Notes under the pieces: model-generated
The model's input: only the letters and a program-made list of their open reading frames with translations
Databases searched by the model: none
What the model was told of the DNA's origin: nothing
Program-made: the position numbers and the translations under genes
Assembly: GCF_900700375.1 (NCBI RefSeq)
Contig: NC_041712.1
Coordinates: forward strand, 24,258,506-24,322,505
DNA: 64,000 bases
Direction of reading: 5' to 3'
Source of the DNA: Denticeps clupeoides
Lineage: Eukaryota; Chordata; Actinopteri; Clupeiformes; Denticipitidae
Shown: positions 28,008 to 40,590 of the stretch, in pieces
Layout of the letters: every line of letters begins with the position of its first letter
Numbering within the stretch: the first letter of the stretch is position 1

Positions 28008-31000
28008 TTACAGCGAGAGCTTGCAATGGCACAGTTCTTTGTACATTTGCCTCCGTAACTTGGGCATATCTTGCTGGCTGAAGTTGAAAGGCTGCTCCAG
28101 GGCTAAGCACTTACAGTACTGGAATAACAAGAGGGAGATAATTACATACAGCACACTGGGTAAACCGATCGCCATGGCCTCGATACACTTTGCATTAACA
28201 GCAACCCAACATGAACACCGCAGACAAACCGCACTTACACCTGCCTGCGATCGTGTGACAGGCCAGACTACGCCTAGGGGGATTAGATTCCGACTGAAGT
28301 GTGTCCAGCATGCATTTACATACTACTGCCCGGATAATCATTACACTTTATTTAAGGTTACAAACATCTGACTGAACAGCACCACTTAACAGGCCTTCTT
28401 AATGCAGCTTTTTAAATATGATTGCAATCCGACATTAGGATTAATCTACTGCACACATTTTGCTTGCAAAAGACACAAACCACAATTTAATTAAAAAAAA
28501 AAAAAAAAGAAATGAAACGGTGTGAATTCCTCTGCACAAAGAATTATGGCCTGATTTACTCACCTGAAGGACAAAAGCTCCACAGTCACTGTCATTGTTC
28601 TGTCTGGCGACATTCTGAAACGCACACAAAAGAGCTCGACTCACAAACATCGAGTTGTGCCGAGTAGCGACAGGGTAACCATTTACCTACCATTTTGAAA
28701 AAACCTTTCCACCCCCGGAAGAAGTCCTTCTGTTCCTTCTTTATTGCCTCTGCTTCTAAGTATTTTCTAATATGCTGACAGGCGAGAGAGGAGAAAAAAA
28801 AAAGTGCTGCGGTTAAAATAATAAAAACAAGGGATGCAAGAACAGAACGGAGGAACGGATTCTTACCTTCGGGCAGCGGCGGTTGAGAGTGCGCTGAGAG
28901 TCAAAATATGTGATGGAGCGCTGTGAAACGTTCACACACACCAGCGACCAGTGGACCTCCAGGTGAATGGGGATCAGCAGCACCTTCTTCTGGAAAATGT
29001 CAACCTTGGAAGCAAAGAAAGCGACGCCGGCGTGAGGGTCCCTCGCACCAGACACTCTTTTATATGAAGGCAGCTATTACTTAGAATTAATTAAAGCAGG
29101 AATTAAGCGACCTACATTTTTTGTCCACCGCTTAACACCGTCATAGCCTTTTGTCCTCAGCTTGTCATAAAAGAAGCTGTTGAAAAAGTGAACCTGGAAC
29201 AATTAAAAGCATTACTTTAGAATTTAGCTTATTGAGCAACTCAGTACATAATTTGCTCACAGGCTCATGCTATGCATGAGCCTTTTACCCTTTCAGGTGC
29301 TGCATCCATGACCAAGTCCCCATACATATTCATAACCTGAAAGACACATGGGATAGACATGGGACATGCAACTCTATGAAGAGGAAAAATGTGGCATGCT
29401 GCATCATAACGTAATATATCTCAGGCATAATAAAAAAAAATATGAAAAACATTACCTGGTCATTGAGCCAATTCTGTCCATACAACGTGCTGAGGTCGTC
29501 CATGGTGAGAACGTGGCGTTTGTAGTTCACCCGGAAGCCCCGCAGCATCATGCTGCCAGACATACGCTGGCAGGACTGCATTAGATGTTGGATAACCACT
29601 TTCCTGAATGAACATGATAATAACACAGACATTGTGAATATTGCTAGCCTGTCAGGGGTCTGATGAGAGAGAGCATCAAGATCGACACGGCACCTCTGAG
29701 GGTCGGAGAAGTTCTCCTGGAAGACGTCCTGCAGCTTTTCCACCACTTCATCCACATGAATGGGTATCAGGCTTCCGTACTGCTGAAGGTAATCGTCCAG
29801 AATACCTGTGGGACCAGAATGACCATAAGTTCTCATTCATTTTTCCATTCAAAATGTTCAATAATCTCACAACGTAACATTAATACGAGCTCCCCGAGCC
29901 TGTCTGTGGTCCTGCAGTGGTTAGAAATGGCGATGGGTGTAAAGAGTGGTTTGGTCGTTCTGCTTCACCGTTCAGAGAGCGGAAGCTCAGACGGTCGGAT
30001 CTGGAATTCTTACCCTAATGTCGTACTAAAGGTATATTTTTTTCCTGGAACAGTGCTGACAACTTCCTGTCTGCGCCAGACATTGTGTTTGGTGGATGGT
30101 GTTGATGACGTCATTTTCGCAAATGCCCCTGAACTTCTATAGGCCGCTCTCCTCCTCATTAGGATTTAAAGCTACAGACGGTGAAACGTCCAGGGAAATG
30201 TCATTGTGGGACTGGATCAAAGTGGCTGCAATTCTGCACCACGGCGGATACAGAATTAGGGGACCAACAAGACCGAAATAAAAGCAAAAACAGCATTTAC
30301 CACATGTTCTTATCCAGAGCAACTTACAATCAGTAGTTACAGGGAGAGTCCCCCCCCCTGGAGACACTCAGGGTTGAGTGTCTTGCTCGGGGACATGATG
30401 GTAGTAAGTGGGATTCGAACCTGAGACTGTGGGTTGATTTATTGTTTTTATTTTGAAATTCCGGTCCACAATTTTTCTGAAGACATATGTAGATTTTGTT
30501 ACCTATTTTAGTCCCTTTTTATGTTGAGTCTTTACTTGAGTAATTGTGTTTTGTTTTTTCATTGCCGATAAAATCTTTGTATAATGTCTCATTGCCACAC
30601 CGATGATAAAGAACAAATTTTGAATTTATTACTGAATATTGCACACAACAACGTGACATATAATAAGTGAAGTTTGCCTTAAATGTTTTGTAACAGAGCG
30701 GATAATTGTAATTTTCTGCCAAGAATTTAAATGAGTTACCTAAAATAAGCCGATAAAGCAAGAGCTTTTTAAAGGGAAAAAGGGAAAAAAAACTAATTGG
30801 ACATTAGACATGTTATGAACATCTGTACTTTAAATCATAATTGGAAGTTTGCCGGTTTGTATCCCGAACCCCCAAGGTGCCACCGAGGCACCGTCCCCGC
30901 TGCTCACCAAGGGTGATTGTTAAATGCAGAGGACAAATTTCACTGTGTGCACCGTGTGCTGTGTTTCACAACAACAAAAACAAACAAACAAACAATCTCT

Positions 31001-31921
31001 TTCTTTCACTTCCACATCAGCTTTGTGAAGTTATACATCGCTCCACAGCCGCCACAACGCGGTTTTTACCTTGAACACAGGAAATGTGTTCACTGTTCAG
31101 CTGGCTGCGCGGCGAGGCTTTGTCCTGATGGGTTGCTAGGATACCGGCGGGAGAATTCGCCATTTGTTGTCCTTCTGCGTCCGTCATACGGCCACCAAGG
31201 CTGTTCCCCAGCGCTCCAGCATAGCCGTTCTCAGCACACGGTTCTGAGGGGTCAAAAATCTACGCATGACTGCGCCGTTCACAGTTCTGGATAGAGAACA
31301 CATCCCAAACATGCACTTACCGGCCACACCCCTCCTGTCTGCAACATCGCCGAAGCGGACCTCTCCGTTAAATAAAGTCTCTGGTCGGTTCCTGTCTTGC
31401 CGACCTTCAAGGTGATTCCGTCGCCACACGCGCGCTCGCATTAACCGGCGCACTCCGGCCAACTTGGCCCGTTGCCGCCACGTCTTCCATCTCTGGGCCA
31501 AATGGCAGCCTATGTTTATGTGGTGGGCCATCCGCCGCTGCCTCCTCGGCCTGAACGCAGGAGCCCGTGTCCGAACAGAACAAAGAGCCGAGTCCACGGC
31601 CGCGAGTTCCTGCGGCGCAGGCCGCCAGCCCTCGTCCCCGTCTTCGTGCCACTGGAAGCTGTTGCTGTGGCCCTCGTCCTCGTCGCCTTCCTTCCGGAGG
31701 ACCACGCACTCAGGCGCCCATAAACTCCCCATGCTCTCCTCCTGCCTGTCCAGCTTGAGCTGCATGGGACTGGGTCCATGGTGAGGGTCCATCATGTGTC
31801 CCCCGCTGATGGTCTCAACGGTCGTGCCCTCCTGGCCACCGGCCAGCGTGAGTTCGTCAGGCCAACGCGTCTGGGCCAAGCTGCCGCCATTGTCTCTCAT
31901 GGTCCAAGGACACCCGACCAC
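28008..31921 (-). CDS. senp3: SUMO-specific protease 3
   Basis: A nucleolar cysteine protease of the ULP1/SENP family that removes SUMO-2/3. Coding exons: 31921-31321, 29805-29694, 29603-29456, 29336-29289, 29193-29116, 29004-28867, 28774-28691, 28614-28564 and 28118-28008, in phase, 456 residues. The catalytic triad is visible: His in IHLEVHWSL, Asp in YFDSQRT, Cys in [10 protein letters not shown], with the helper Gln region in ARQNNDSD. The upstream segment [19 protein letters not shown] matches the SENP3/SENP5 pre-catalytic region. The N-terminal exon is basic and poorly conserved, with RRQRRMAHH reminiscent of the mammalian nucleolar signal. A non-coding first exon probably lies at about 32796-32960 (donor gtgagtgg) with its acceptor at 31942. 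Intron 1 carries several repeats. SENP5 is a less likely identity, since eif4a1-senp3 is a conserved neighbour pair. Confidence 0.95.
29896..30288 (+). repeat. Interspersed repeat R, copy 2
   Basis: Same family as 1190-1605. The right end (gaccaacaagaccgaaataa) runs directly into a SINE-A. It lies in senp3 intron 1. Confidence 0.8.
30291..30655 (-). repeat. SINE-A joined to the composite-repeat body
   Basis: SINE-A body at 30291-30420 runs into the 235-bp sequence also seen at 17640-17855; the SINE head is not found on the far side here. Confidence 0.75.
30838..30970 (+). repeat. SINE-B, internally deleted
   Basis: The words ttggaagtttgccggtttgt, ccaaggtgccaccgaggcac and aatttcactgtgtgcaccgt; it is shorter than other copies. 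Confidence 0.85.
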
Positions 31922-32985
31922 CTGCGCCAGCTTGCCACCCGCCTGGCAAATATGCAGAAAATGCAGAAGTCGCGGTTATTAAAGCACAAAAACCTCAATA
32001 CGATCACACACACAAACCGCAGGAGGACTAATCGGACTACTACTACACAGTTCATTACCAGGGACGAGACAACAAAAACCAAAATCAGGCCGCGCTTTTA
32101 TACCTTTGGCGATCCATTGCTGATGTGCTGGTGTCCTGTATTGATATTTTTGATTTTTTGTATTATTTTTTTTTACAGCGTGTTGAGGGCAGTTTCTTCT
32201 ACTAAAAAAAAAAAAATGCATCGATTCGAGACCAGTCTGCGTTAAACAGATCTAAAAATCACTGCGAACTGTACCGCGATGTCCCGTCATATTCGACGCC
32301 ACCCACACGTGCCAGTGCATCTGAGACGCTACGGGACCGAAACCACGGGCAGAACCGCGAACACGTCCGTTCATGTGGTTTCACATTTCCACTATTTTGC
32401 ACATTTGCATTTACATGTATACTTTTAATCAACCGCCGAGCTTAACAACAGAAACGTGCGTGTATACGTCTGCACCACGTACACGCGGCGAAGGTGAAAT
32501 AAACGAGGGGAGACGCGGCCGGGAGTTAGTTCACCACGAACCGCCGCCTCCTGCGTGTGTTTTCCTCACATGTGGGCTAGCCGGCTAGCCGCTAACGGGC
32601 AAACAGCGAGCGCGGCCGGGTCGGAATAAAGGCGGCCGGGGTAAAGACCAACGGGCGAAGTAAACGCGGGACGGCGGTCCGGCCGGCAGCAGGGTGCGCG
32701 GCAGGCGCGACGGCGCCGAGCGAACGCCGACCGCCGCTAGCCGAGACGCTCCTTCGCCGCCAGGTCGCGTCTTTCGCCAGGTGCCAGCCACTCACCGTCA
32801 GACGAGAGAGGGTCGGCAGGGCAACCGGCCTCGCCTCCGCGGACAAACGCGACGGGGGACCGAAGCGGCTTCTCGGGAACGAGACAAGGGGATCCGAGCA
32901 TTTAAATTTTGGCTCATTCAATGAAACCCCGTCGCTTCTAAACAACGAAGGACGCCTCTTCCGCCGCATGCTAACTGCGTCGCTG

Positions 32986-32993
32986 TGACGTCA
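32986..32993. promoter_or_regulatory. CRE palindrome in the senp3 promoter
   Basis: Perfect TGACGTCA in a CpG-rich segment at the outer edge of the senp3 5' region; a consensus CREB/ATF site. Confidence 0.55.
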
Positions 32994-33504
32994 CGCCGGC
33001 AACGACGACGTTGCCAGAACCGCCAATTTTAAGCGAACACGTAACACGCCTTTTGAATAAAAATACCCAATCGAGAATGAAATGTTAAAATTGGTGTTGT
33101 TATGCAGGACGAAGTAAGAAATAATACACAACAATGTAATAGCACAGCCACATTCTCTTTCACAGGTGTAAAATGTGAAAAAAAAAAACGTTGAAATACA
33201 AAACAAACAAAAAAACAAGCCTTCAAGCCTTTGTTTTTCCCTATTTAGGAGTAATCAATTCTGTTCTTTTTATTTAACCGCTGTTATATAAAAGTTCTTT
33301 ATATTCTCAGTAATTTTGTAAAAATATATAAAACCTATACATCCAACATAATTGAGTGCAATAGATATTTTTTATCTACTGTGTTGTCTACCACCTATCC
33401 CAGTGCGTCCTAAGTTGTACACTTTTGATTTTAAATAAAAAAAATCAGCATCAGCATGGAAAACACATGTAGGCAGAAAGACATTTCAATAATTTTACTA
33501 ATTG

Positions 33505-33715
33505 TCACGATTAAAGCCAGGACTCAGTCAATTGCACCTTACACAAAAGGCAGAGTAAGGTGTGTTGTGTTGGCCTGTATCCCGTGATGGTCTGGATCCC
33601 CTGCCACATGCGTCGTGAAGTGGCTGTGGATTTTCTCTGTATAAGCTCGATAAGCGATACGCTCCTCTGCCACACCCATTTTTCCAAACGATTTTCACTT
33701 TTCAATAAGTCCTCA
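33505..33715 (-). mobile_element. LINE ORF2 fragment
   Basis: The minus frame reads STATSRRMWQGIQTITGYRP, the phrase typical of the segment before the reverse transcriptase of Rex1/CR1-type LINEs. Only about 200 bp remain. Confidence 0.6.
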
Positions 33716-34090
33716 CGACCACAATTTTCATCATAGACAACAATAACTCAATACACCACATGAAACGTGGTGCATTCCAGCATTAACCTGCAAACTTTTC
33801 ATTTGACGTGACGCATTGGGGCCTGCCCCGTTAGAATAGTTGACGTTAGTTAGCGTGCTAACATGCTGATTTGTCAACACGTCCCAAATGCCACCAAATT
33901 TGACATGACATCATCGGGTCACGGCGGTTAGCATTGATGATGTTATCTTAACACTAACAGCTAACGTTAACTTTTTGATATGTTTTTTGATATGTCCTAA
34001 AGATCACCAAATTTGACAGCTTAACGCTTAATTAGCATGCTAACATGCTAATTTTTTATATGTCCAAAACATCAGCGAATTTGACGTTAC

Positions 34091-36950
34091 TCATGGGCGC
34101 CCCGCAGCAGTGATGATGTCAATGTTTGCGTGCAACGTTTTCGTTTTTTGCTTTTCAAGCCAAAATGCAGACTGTTCACGAAGTGCCTTTCTGAAGTTTA
34201 CTTTTTCAGCTTCCGAAAGTTTGACTTTACGGCCAGGGGGTTTGTTTAAGGGGGTAATGCCTTTTCCTGCCCCGGCACAGATCCTGCCCTAGCTGGCCAT
34301 TTCATTCTTTAAATTTCATAATGGGTTTTTTGTCTTTTCCAAGATGCTCAAATTGTCTCCAACTGTGTCTGTCCTAAATTCCACCGGTGCATTTGATTCC
34401 AAAAGTTTTACTAAACCGCCAGGGGGGTTGTTTAAGGGGGTACTGCCTTCTCCTGCCCTGGCACAGATACTGTCCTCGCTGGCCATTTCATTCTTTAAAA
34501 CTGATGATTGTTGTTTTGGCTCTTCCAAGATGCTCAAATTGTCTCCAACTGTGTCTGTCCTCAATTCCACCGGTGCATTTGATTCCAAAAGTTTTACTAA
34601 ATCGCCAGGGGGGTTGTTTAAGGGGGTACTGCCTTCTCCTGCCACGGCACAGATACTGTCCTCGCTGGCCATTTCATTCTTTTAAAACTGATGATTGTTG
34701 TTTTGGCTCTTCCAAGATGCTCAAATTGTCTCCAACTGTGTCTGTCCTCAATTCCACCGGTGCATTTGATTCCAAAAGTTTTACTAAATCGCCAGGGGGG
34801 TTGTTTAAGGGGGTACTGCCTTCTCCTGCCACGGCACAGATACTGTCCTCGCTGGCCATTTCATTCTTTAAAACTGATGATTGTTGTTTTGGCTCTTCCA
34901 AGATGCTCAAATTGTCTCCAACTGTGTCTGTCCTCAATTCCACCGGTGCATTTGATTCCAAAAGTTTTACTAAATCGCCAGGGGGGTTGTTTAAGGGGGT
35001 ACTGCCTTCTCCTGCCCCGGCACAGATACTGTCCTCGCTGGCCATTTCATTCTTTAAAACTGATGATTGTTGTTTTAAAGGCTCTTCCAAGATGCTCAAA
35101 TTGTCTCCAACTGTGTCTGTCCTCAATTCCACCGGTGCATTTGATTCCAAAAGTTTTACTAAATCGCCAGGGGGGTTGTTTAAAGGGGTACTGCCTTCTC
35201 CTGCCCCGGCACAGATACTGTCCTCGCTGGCCATTTCATTCTTTAAAACTGATGATTGTTGTTTTAAAGGCTCTTCCAAGATGCTCAAATTGTCTCCAAC
35301 TGTGTCTGTCCTCAATTCCACCGGTGCATTTGATTCCAAAAGTTTTACTAAATCGCCAGGGGGGTTGTTTAAAGGGGTACTTCCTTCTCCTGCCACGGCA
35401 CAGATACTGTCCTCGCTGGCCATTTCATTCTTTAAAACTGATGATTGTTGTTTTGGCTCTTCCAAGATGCTCAAATTGTCTCCAACTGTGTCTGTCCTCA
35501 ATTCCACCGGTGCATTTGATTTCAAAAGTTTTACTAAATCGCCAGGGGGGTTGTTTAAGGGGGTACTGCCTTCTCCTGCCCTGGCACAGATACTGTCCTC
35601 GCTGGCCATTTCATTCTTTAAAACTGATGATTGTTGTTTTGGCTCTTCCAAGATGCTCAAATTGTCTCCAACTGTGTCTGTCCTCAATTCCACCGGTGCA
35701 TTTGATTCCAAAAGTTTTACTAAATCGTCAGGGGGGTTGTTTAAGGGGGTACTGCCTTCTCCTGCCCCAACACAGATCCTGCCCTAGCTGGCCATTTCAT
35801 TCTTTAAAACAGATGATTGTTTTTTTAGCTTTTCCAAGATTTTGTCTCCAACTGTGTCTTTCCAAAATTCCAGCGGTGCATTTGCTTGCAAAGGTTTGAC
35901 TAAATGGTCAGGGGGTTTGTTTAAGGGGGTACTGCCTTTTCCTGCCCTGGCACAAATCCTGCCCTAGCTGGCCATTTCATTCTTTAAAACTGCTGATTGT
36001 TTTTTTGTCTTTTCCAAGATGCTCAAATTGTCTCCAACTGTGTCTGTCCTCAATTCCACTGGTGCATTTGCCTCCAAAAGTTTGACTAAATGGTCAGGTG
36101 GTTTGTTTAAGGGGGTACTGCCTTTTCCTGCCCCGGCACAGATCCTGCCCTAGCTGGCCATTTCATTCTTTAAAACTGATGATTGTTTTTTTGTCTTTTC
36201 CAAGATGCTCAAATTGTCTCCAACTGTGTCTGTCCTCAATTCCACTGGTGCATTTGCTTCCAAAAGTTGGACTAAATGGTCAGGGGGTTTGTTTAAGGGG
36301 GTACTGCCTTTTCCTGCCCCGGCACAGATCCTGCCCTAGCTGGCCATTTCATTCTTTAAAACTGATGATTGTTTTTTTGGCTTTTCCAAGATTTTGTCTC
36401 CAACTGTGTCTTTCCCCAATTCCACCTGTGCATTTGCTTCCAAAAGTTTGACTTTACGGCCAGGTGGTTTGTTTAAGGGGGTACTGCCTTTTCCTGCCCC
36501 GGCACAGATCCTGCCCTAGCTGGCCATTTCATTCTTTAAAACTGATGATTGTTTTTTTGGCTTTTCCAAGATTTTGTCTCCAACTGTGTCTTTCCCCAAT
36601 TCCGCTCGTTCCAGTGGTTTATCTTCTTCATTTGGCAGGGAATCAACCGGTGCATTTACGGTCCCCTGGTTTTTAGTTTTCTCAATCTGTAAACTCAGTT
36701 TCAACTTGGATATAATGGCTAGGTATTGAGTACAGACCATCTCTTGGCGTTGCAACCTTCTTTACAGTGATGCAATCTCGGCTCCTTGTAGTTTTTGAGA
36801 CTCTGTAAGAGCAGCCAACTGCTTCTGGGTGTCTTCTGCCTGCTTGAGCAATTTGCAAACAAGGTCGTCAACCTTCTGTTTATGCTCTTTAAGATCTATG
36901 ACACACTGAGTTCTGGCAATTTCACATCTCTTCATTGGTTTTGGGTTCAT
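34091..36950 (-). pseudogene. Coiled-coil/repeat reading frame A (unrecognised family)
   Basis: Begins at ATG 36950, 37 bp after an atataaatat box, with no intron visible. Residues 1-62 form a heptad-rich coil (DLVCKLLKQAEDTQKQLAAL). A linker follows (YLAIISKLKLSLQIEKTKN), then about 13 tandem units of 62-63 residues whose core is RTDTVGDNLSILEEPKQQSS and STPLNNPPGDLVKLLESNAP. The frame then runs through a lysine-rich end (KLSEAEKVNFRKALREQSAF) to TGA at 34091. It is not intact: one TAA ends the coil part, the five older repeat units and the last unit carry TAG at the same place, one TGA lies in the last unit, and one extra T shifts frame near 34681. The eight younger units are free of stops apart from that. 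No known domain is recognised. It could be a decayed gene, a gene under non-standard readout, or a repeat-driven relic. Confidence 0.5.
34330..36610. repeat. Tandem array of 186/189-bp units
   Basis: About 13 units. Those at 34.33-35.79 kb are nearly identical; those at 35.79-36.61 kb are more diverged and share cttttcctgcc and ctagctggcc. The 3-bp unit-length variants (tttaaaggctctt) sit in two adjacent units at about 35.07 and 35.26 kb. Confidence 0.96.
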
Positions 36951-37315
36951 GTTTTTCTTTAAAAAAAGAATCTATAAAAATTATGTATATAAATATTTTC
37001 CCCATGAGTACCAATCGATAAAGAAAACTGTCCAAGAATTTTAAAAGCAGCACAGAGGCACCACAGTGGACTGTTCAGTAGTCACCTCATCTTCAGAAAT
37101 GTTGTGATGACTGCAATATATGGAGGGATCACTGATGGGCAGGAAGAGGAGTATTTTCTTTTTTAGATATATGAGACAAATGTGCATCCCTTTATGGAGC
37201 TTTTATTATGTTAAATATTCTTTATCTGCCCTTTACGTTGCTTGCTCTGTTTTTGTAGTTTTTACATTTTCTTAACTGGAGTGTTTTTGTTTCTGCTCTG
37301 TTTCGTTTGTTGCAC

Positions 37316-37450
37316 TGGGCATGTAAATGAACCAGAAGACCTGGTTGTGTCCCTTAATGAGCAAGGCACTTTACCCTGAGTGTCTCCTATGGGGACTGTC
37401 CCTGTCACTACTGATTGCAAGTCACTCTGGATGAGAGTATTCTGTAAGTG
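37316..37450 (+). repeat. SINE-A, head lost
   Basis: The words gaaccagaagacctgg, cctgagtgtctcc and ggggactgtccctgtcacta are recognisable; the tail is degenerate. Confidence 0.82.
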
Positions 37451-38171
37451 TAATCCCTGTATTATTTCAATTTCCAATGTGAAATACAACGCAAATTCCC
37501 CCCCAAAAAAAGTTGGGTTGTTACTTAAATTTGAATCAAATACTTTATTCACAACATAACACAAACAACACATGCTTAAACAGAAAGGTTTCCATTTAAT
37601 GCACAAAATGAGTTTCAAATTTGCTGCATACCGTAAAACCTTTGTTTACATGTTTTTATACCATCATCACTTTGAAACATACAGGACACAACAGCACTTC
37701 TGGACCATGTTCAAATAAAGCTGTAGATGGCACCTACAGATGGCACGGTGGAAGTAGTCTATGGCTCATTTAGTAAAGTCAGTGAAGACCACAGGCATCC
37801 ATCCATACCTTCAAATAAATAAATAAGTAAATAGAAAATGAATGAAATCCATTGTCTGAGTAATTCAAAGAACAAAAAGAAGACAGCGTTTCAGTTCGTT
37901 GGTGAGAAGTGTCACTTGTCACCCTGTCACTTTAAGCAGGGGTAGTTGTTCAGCCAATGAGGAGGGCTGCTGTGCCGCTTGGGAAAAATAAAAGCAGTGG
38001 ATGGTGCTGAGTGAAAAGACACTAGTGAGATTTGATCGGTGAATAAGAAACATATGTTGGTAAAAAGCGGCTGCAAGCACTTGTGCTGTGTCGTTGACGA
38101 AGATGGTAGTCACCCACTTTGAAAGAGCCTGGATAACACAGTGCAGCATTTACACATTTACATTGAATAAT

Positions 38172-38425
38172 AAAGTGAAGTGATTGTCACATGTGATACA
38201 CAGCAGCACAGCACACAGTGCACACAGTGAAATTTGTCCTCTGCATTTAACCCATCACCCTGAGTGAGCAGTGGGCAGCCATGACCGGCGCCCGGGGAGC
38301 AGTGTGTGGGGACGGTGCTTTGCTCAGTGGCACCTCAGTGGCACCTTGGCGGATCGGGATTCGAACCGGCAACCTTCTGATTACGGGGCTGCTTCCTTAA
38401 CCGCTAGGCCACCACTGCCCCCCCA
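38172..38425 (-). repeat. SINE-B, full length, reverse
   Basis: Tail (gaagtgattgtcacatgtga) at the left, head (ttaaccgctaggccaccact) at the right. Confidence 0.94.
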
Positions 38426-38429
38426 TTGA

Positions 38430-38835
38430 AGGCATTTGGCAGACGCCCTTATCTAGAGCGACTTACAACGTGCTTTCAAGTTGCCATCGATGAAGTGATC
38501 AGTTCCAGTTCATTAGGACCCTCGACTATGAATACAATCTTTTTATTCACTCTTGTTGTAGATTCTGTACACAAGTGAGACAATAAAAGGTCATCTAAAT
38601 ATTCTCTTAAGAGGAAGGTCTTGAGCTGCCGTGTGAAAGTGCTCGGTGACTGAGCTGTTCTGACCTCGAGGGGAAGTTCATTCAACCACCGAGGGGCCAA
38701 GACGGAGAAGAGTCTAGATGAGCGTCTTCCATTTACCTTCAGAGATGGAGGGACCAGGCGAGCAGTACTGGAGGCTCGGAGTATACGAGGTGCAGTGCGA
38801 GGTGTAATAAGGGCACCTCGCACGATTCCCAGCAA
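38430..38835 (-). mobile_element. L2-type LINE, 3' end
   Basis: The minus frame reads TARLVPPSLKVNGRRSSRLF and APRWLNELPLEVRTAQSPST, the C-terminus of a LINE ORF2, then the 3' UTR and the tail (gcatttggcagacgccctta on the plus strand). It is 5'-truncated. Confidence 0.88.
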
Positions 38836-39156
38836 GGCTAACGACTTCTCTTCAGCCTGGCTAGGGATGGAATTACCGTTCTGGAAAACACTGACAAGCG
38901 TGGCATTATGTACACAAGGGAAAATTCAACAACTATGCTCACTGTAAGGCCCGATACAGAACTGCATAACCAATCACGTTGCTCCAAATCACACAAAGAC
39001 TTGCAGTTGGCTCTGGTGTCTCTCAGTCTGGAATCTTTGGTATTGTGTTCATTTTCATGGCAAAGATGGACTTTGCAATTCCTCTCATCACTCTTCATAA
39101 GTATGCTGGAGTATATACGCAGATTGCCATAATAAAAACAGAACTTTGTGTCATTC

Positions 39157-39858
39157 TCAGAACTTTTAGCCACGACTGGACTCTGGGCGTGCGGCACACC
39201 CCAGGGCAGATGTTCCAGCAGATAACCCCTTGCTCCAAGGAAGACGCGGAGTGGGCCTGAACGGACCATAAGGTACCCTCGTCTGGTCAGAGATTGGTGT
39301 ACCGGTGGTCACAGGCAGGTACCTTTTCTGTGCCCAGCCGGGGTGGTGGCCTGGCTTTTGGTTTTGTTGTATTTTGAGTTCGGTGTGTTTGGGGCCCGAC
39401 ATGGGTGGGATTGCTATGTTGCCTTTCTGTTTGTGGGCTGGGTTTCCAGTCCAGGGTCGCACGAAAATACATCGAGTCTTTGGACCATACCACAATTCAA
39501 TTTGTCTATCCATGGATGCAGAAATAGGCAGTTTGCTCTTTTTATGCGCTGATGGTCCTACGCGACTCTTAGTTGGGCGGCTTTTAGCTTCCTCATCGTC
39601 CAAGCTCATATTGGCTAGTAGGACTCCATACTGAATGCTGCAAAACTCTCGATGTTACATGCTTTTTTACAGTTCTATAATGTCATCTGCTTGTTCTCTC
39701 TGACGTTCTGTAAAAGCAGCCATCTGCTTCCTGGTGTCTTCGTCCTGCTTGATATATTATCCAACAGTGTTGTCAATCTCCTCTTCATATTCTTTCAATT
39801 GTTTGCCACAGTCTAGTACTTCACGTTCACATCTATACTTTGATTTAAATGGTTCCAT
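39157..39858 (-). pseudogene. Coiled-coil reading frame B (paralogue of A)
   Basis: ATG at 39858 lies 38 bp after the same atataaatat box as in A. The first 85 codons align with A without gaps: IKQDEDTRKQMAAFTERQ against LKQAEDTQKQLAALTESQ. The rest is different: a basic, proline-rich segment (AKSRPTKSRVGPSAHKKSKL ... PPMSGPKHTELKIQQNQKP) and no tandem repeat. Four in-frame TAA codons interrupt the 234-codon frame, and it then meets TGA. One TAA is at the same place as in A, and another sits where A has CAA. No frameshift is apparent in the aligned part. Upstream sequence also resembles that of A, so the promoter was duplicated with the gene. Function unknown. Confidence 0.45.
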
Positions 39859-40404
39859 CTTATTCTTTAGCATGTAAATGTCTGCTTAATCATGTATATA
39901 AATATTTGCTCTATGAGTACCAACCAATAAAGAGTGCTCAGGATTGTTTTTTTGATTTTGTTTTAGTTGGGGACACTAAAGAAACTCCATCTTGAGGAAT
40001 TTTCTGATGGCTGCTTTCGATGGAGGTATCATTGCTTGGCTCCAAGCATAGATGGTTGGTGGACAGTTTCATGGAGTGGTGAACATCACAGAGACAAAGG
40101 AATGGATGTGGACTACAGGAAGCAGGCCACTCCTCACTCCCCGTCACCCTTAGGGGGTTAGATGTTGCTGTCAGCTGTTACAACCACAAATGTACATACC
40201 TTCAAATCGTTTTAATAAGTTAAACAAGACTTTATCTGCATTTTATATTGCTAGATATTTTAATTGAAGAAAACCAAAAAGAATAAAATTTTGGGAGTAG
40301 TATTATAATGAACACGTAATGTACACCGTGACACTGGACTAAAACCTACTCTGCACTGTCCAGTACCTCCGTACGTGGACAGATGCTCTCTATACTATAC
40401 TTTG

Positions 40405-40590
40405 GACAGCATTTATCAGACACCCTTATCCAGAGCGACTTACACTCAATAGTTACAGGGACAGTCCCCCCCTGGAGACACTTAGGGTTAAGTGTCTTTC
40501 TCAGGGACACAATGGTAGTAAGTGGGATTTGATCCTGGGTCTTCTGGTTCATAGGCGAGTGTGTTACCCACTAGGCTACTACCACCCTAT
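40405..40590 (-). repeat. SINE-A, near full length, reverse
   Basis: The words agcatttatcagacaccctt and ttacccactaggctactacc mark tail and head. Confidence 0.92.

Larger units (their letters stand above)
31922..34090. other. senp3 5' region and flank
   Basis: 5' intron (31943-32795), putative non-coding exon, CpG-rich promoter (32.5-33.0 kb), AT-rich DNA (33.0-33.5 kb), a LINE fragment (33505-33715) and a 300-bp stretch rich in gctaac/gttagc words (33.8-34.1 kb). No further gene is seen. Confidence 0.6.
36951..39156. other. Space between frames A and B
   Basis: AT-rich unique DNA, SINE-A (37316-37450), an unassigned open stretch at 37919-38149 (-), SINE-B (38172-38425), an L2-type LINE 3' end (38430-38835) and 300 bp of unassigned sequence. 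Confidence 0.6.

Noticed and set aside
31464-31784. Plus-strand open frames over senp3 exon 1
   Set aside because: Antisense to a spliced exon whose phase fits the protease; Arg/Ser/Pro-rich composition is typical of shadows.
34387-35899. Two long plus-strand open frames (466 and 402 codons) over the tandem array
   Set aside because: They are antisense shadows of the 186-bp repeat; unit length divisible by three keeps several frames open. The minus frame continues into non-repeated coil sequence and has a promoter-like box, so it is preferred.
34330-36610. CRISPR-like regular repeats
   Set aside because: Units are 186-189 bp with no spacers, in a vertebrate genome; this is a coding-type tandem repeat.
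37919-38149. 76-codon minus frame (MLHCVIQALSKW...)
   Set aside because: No family recognised, no promoter or splice support and no link to frames A-C; kept only as unassigned DNA.
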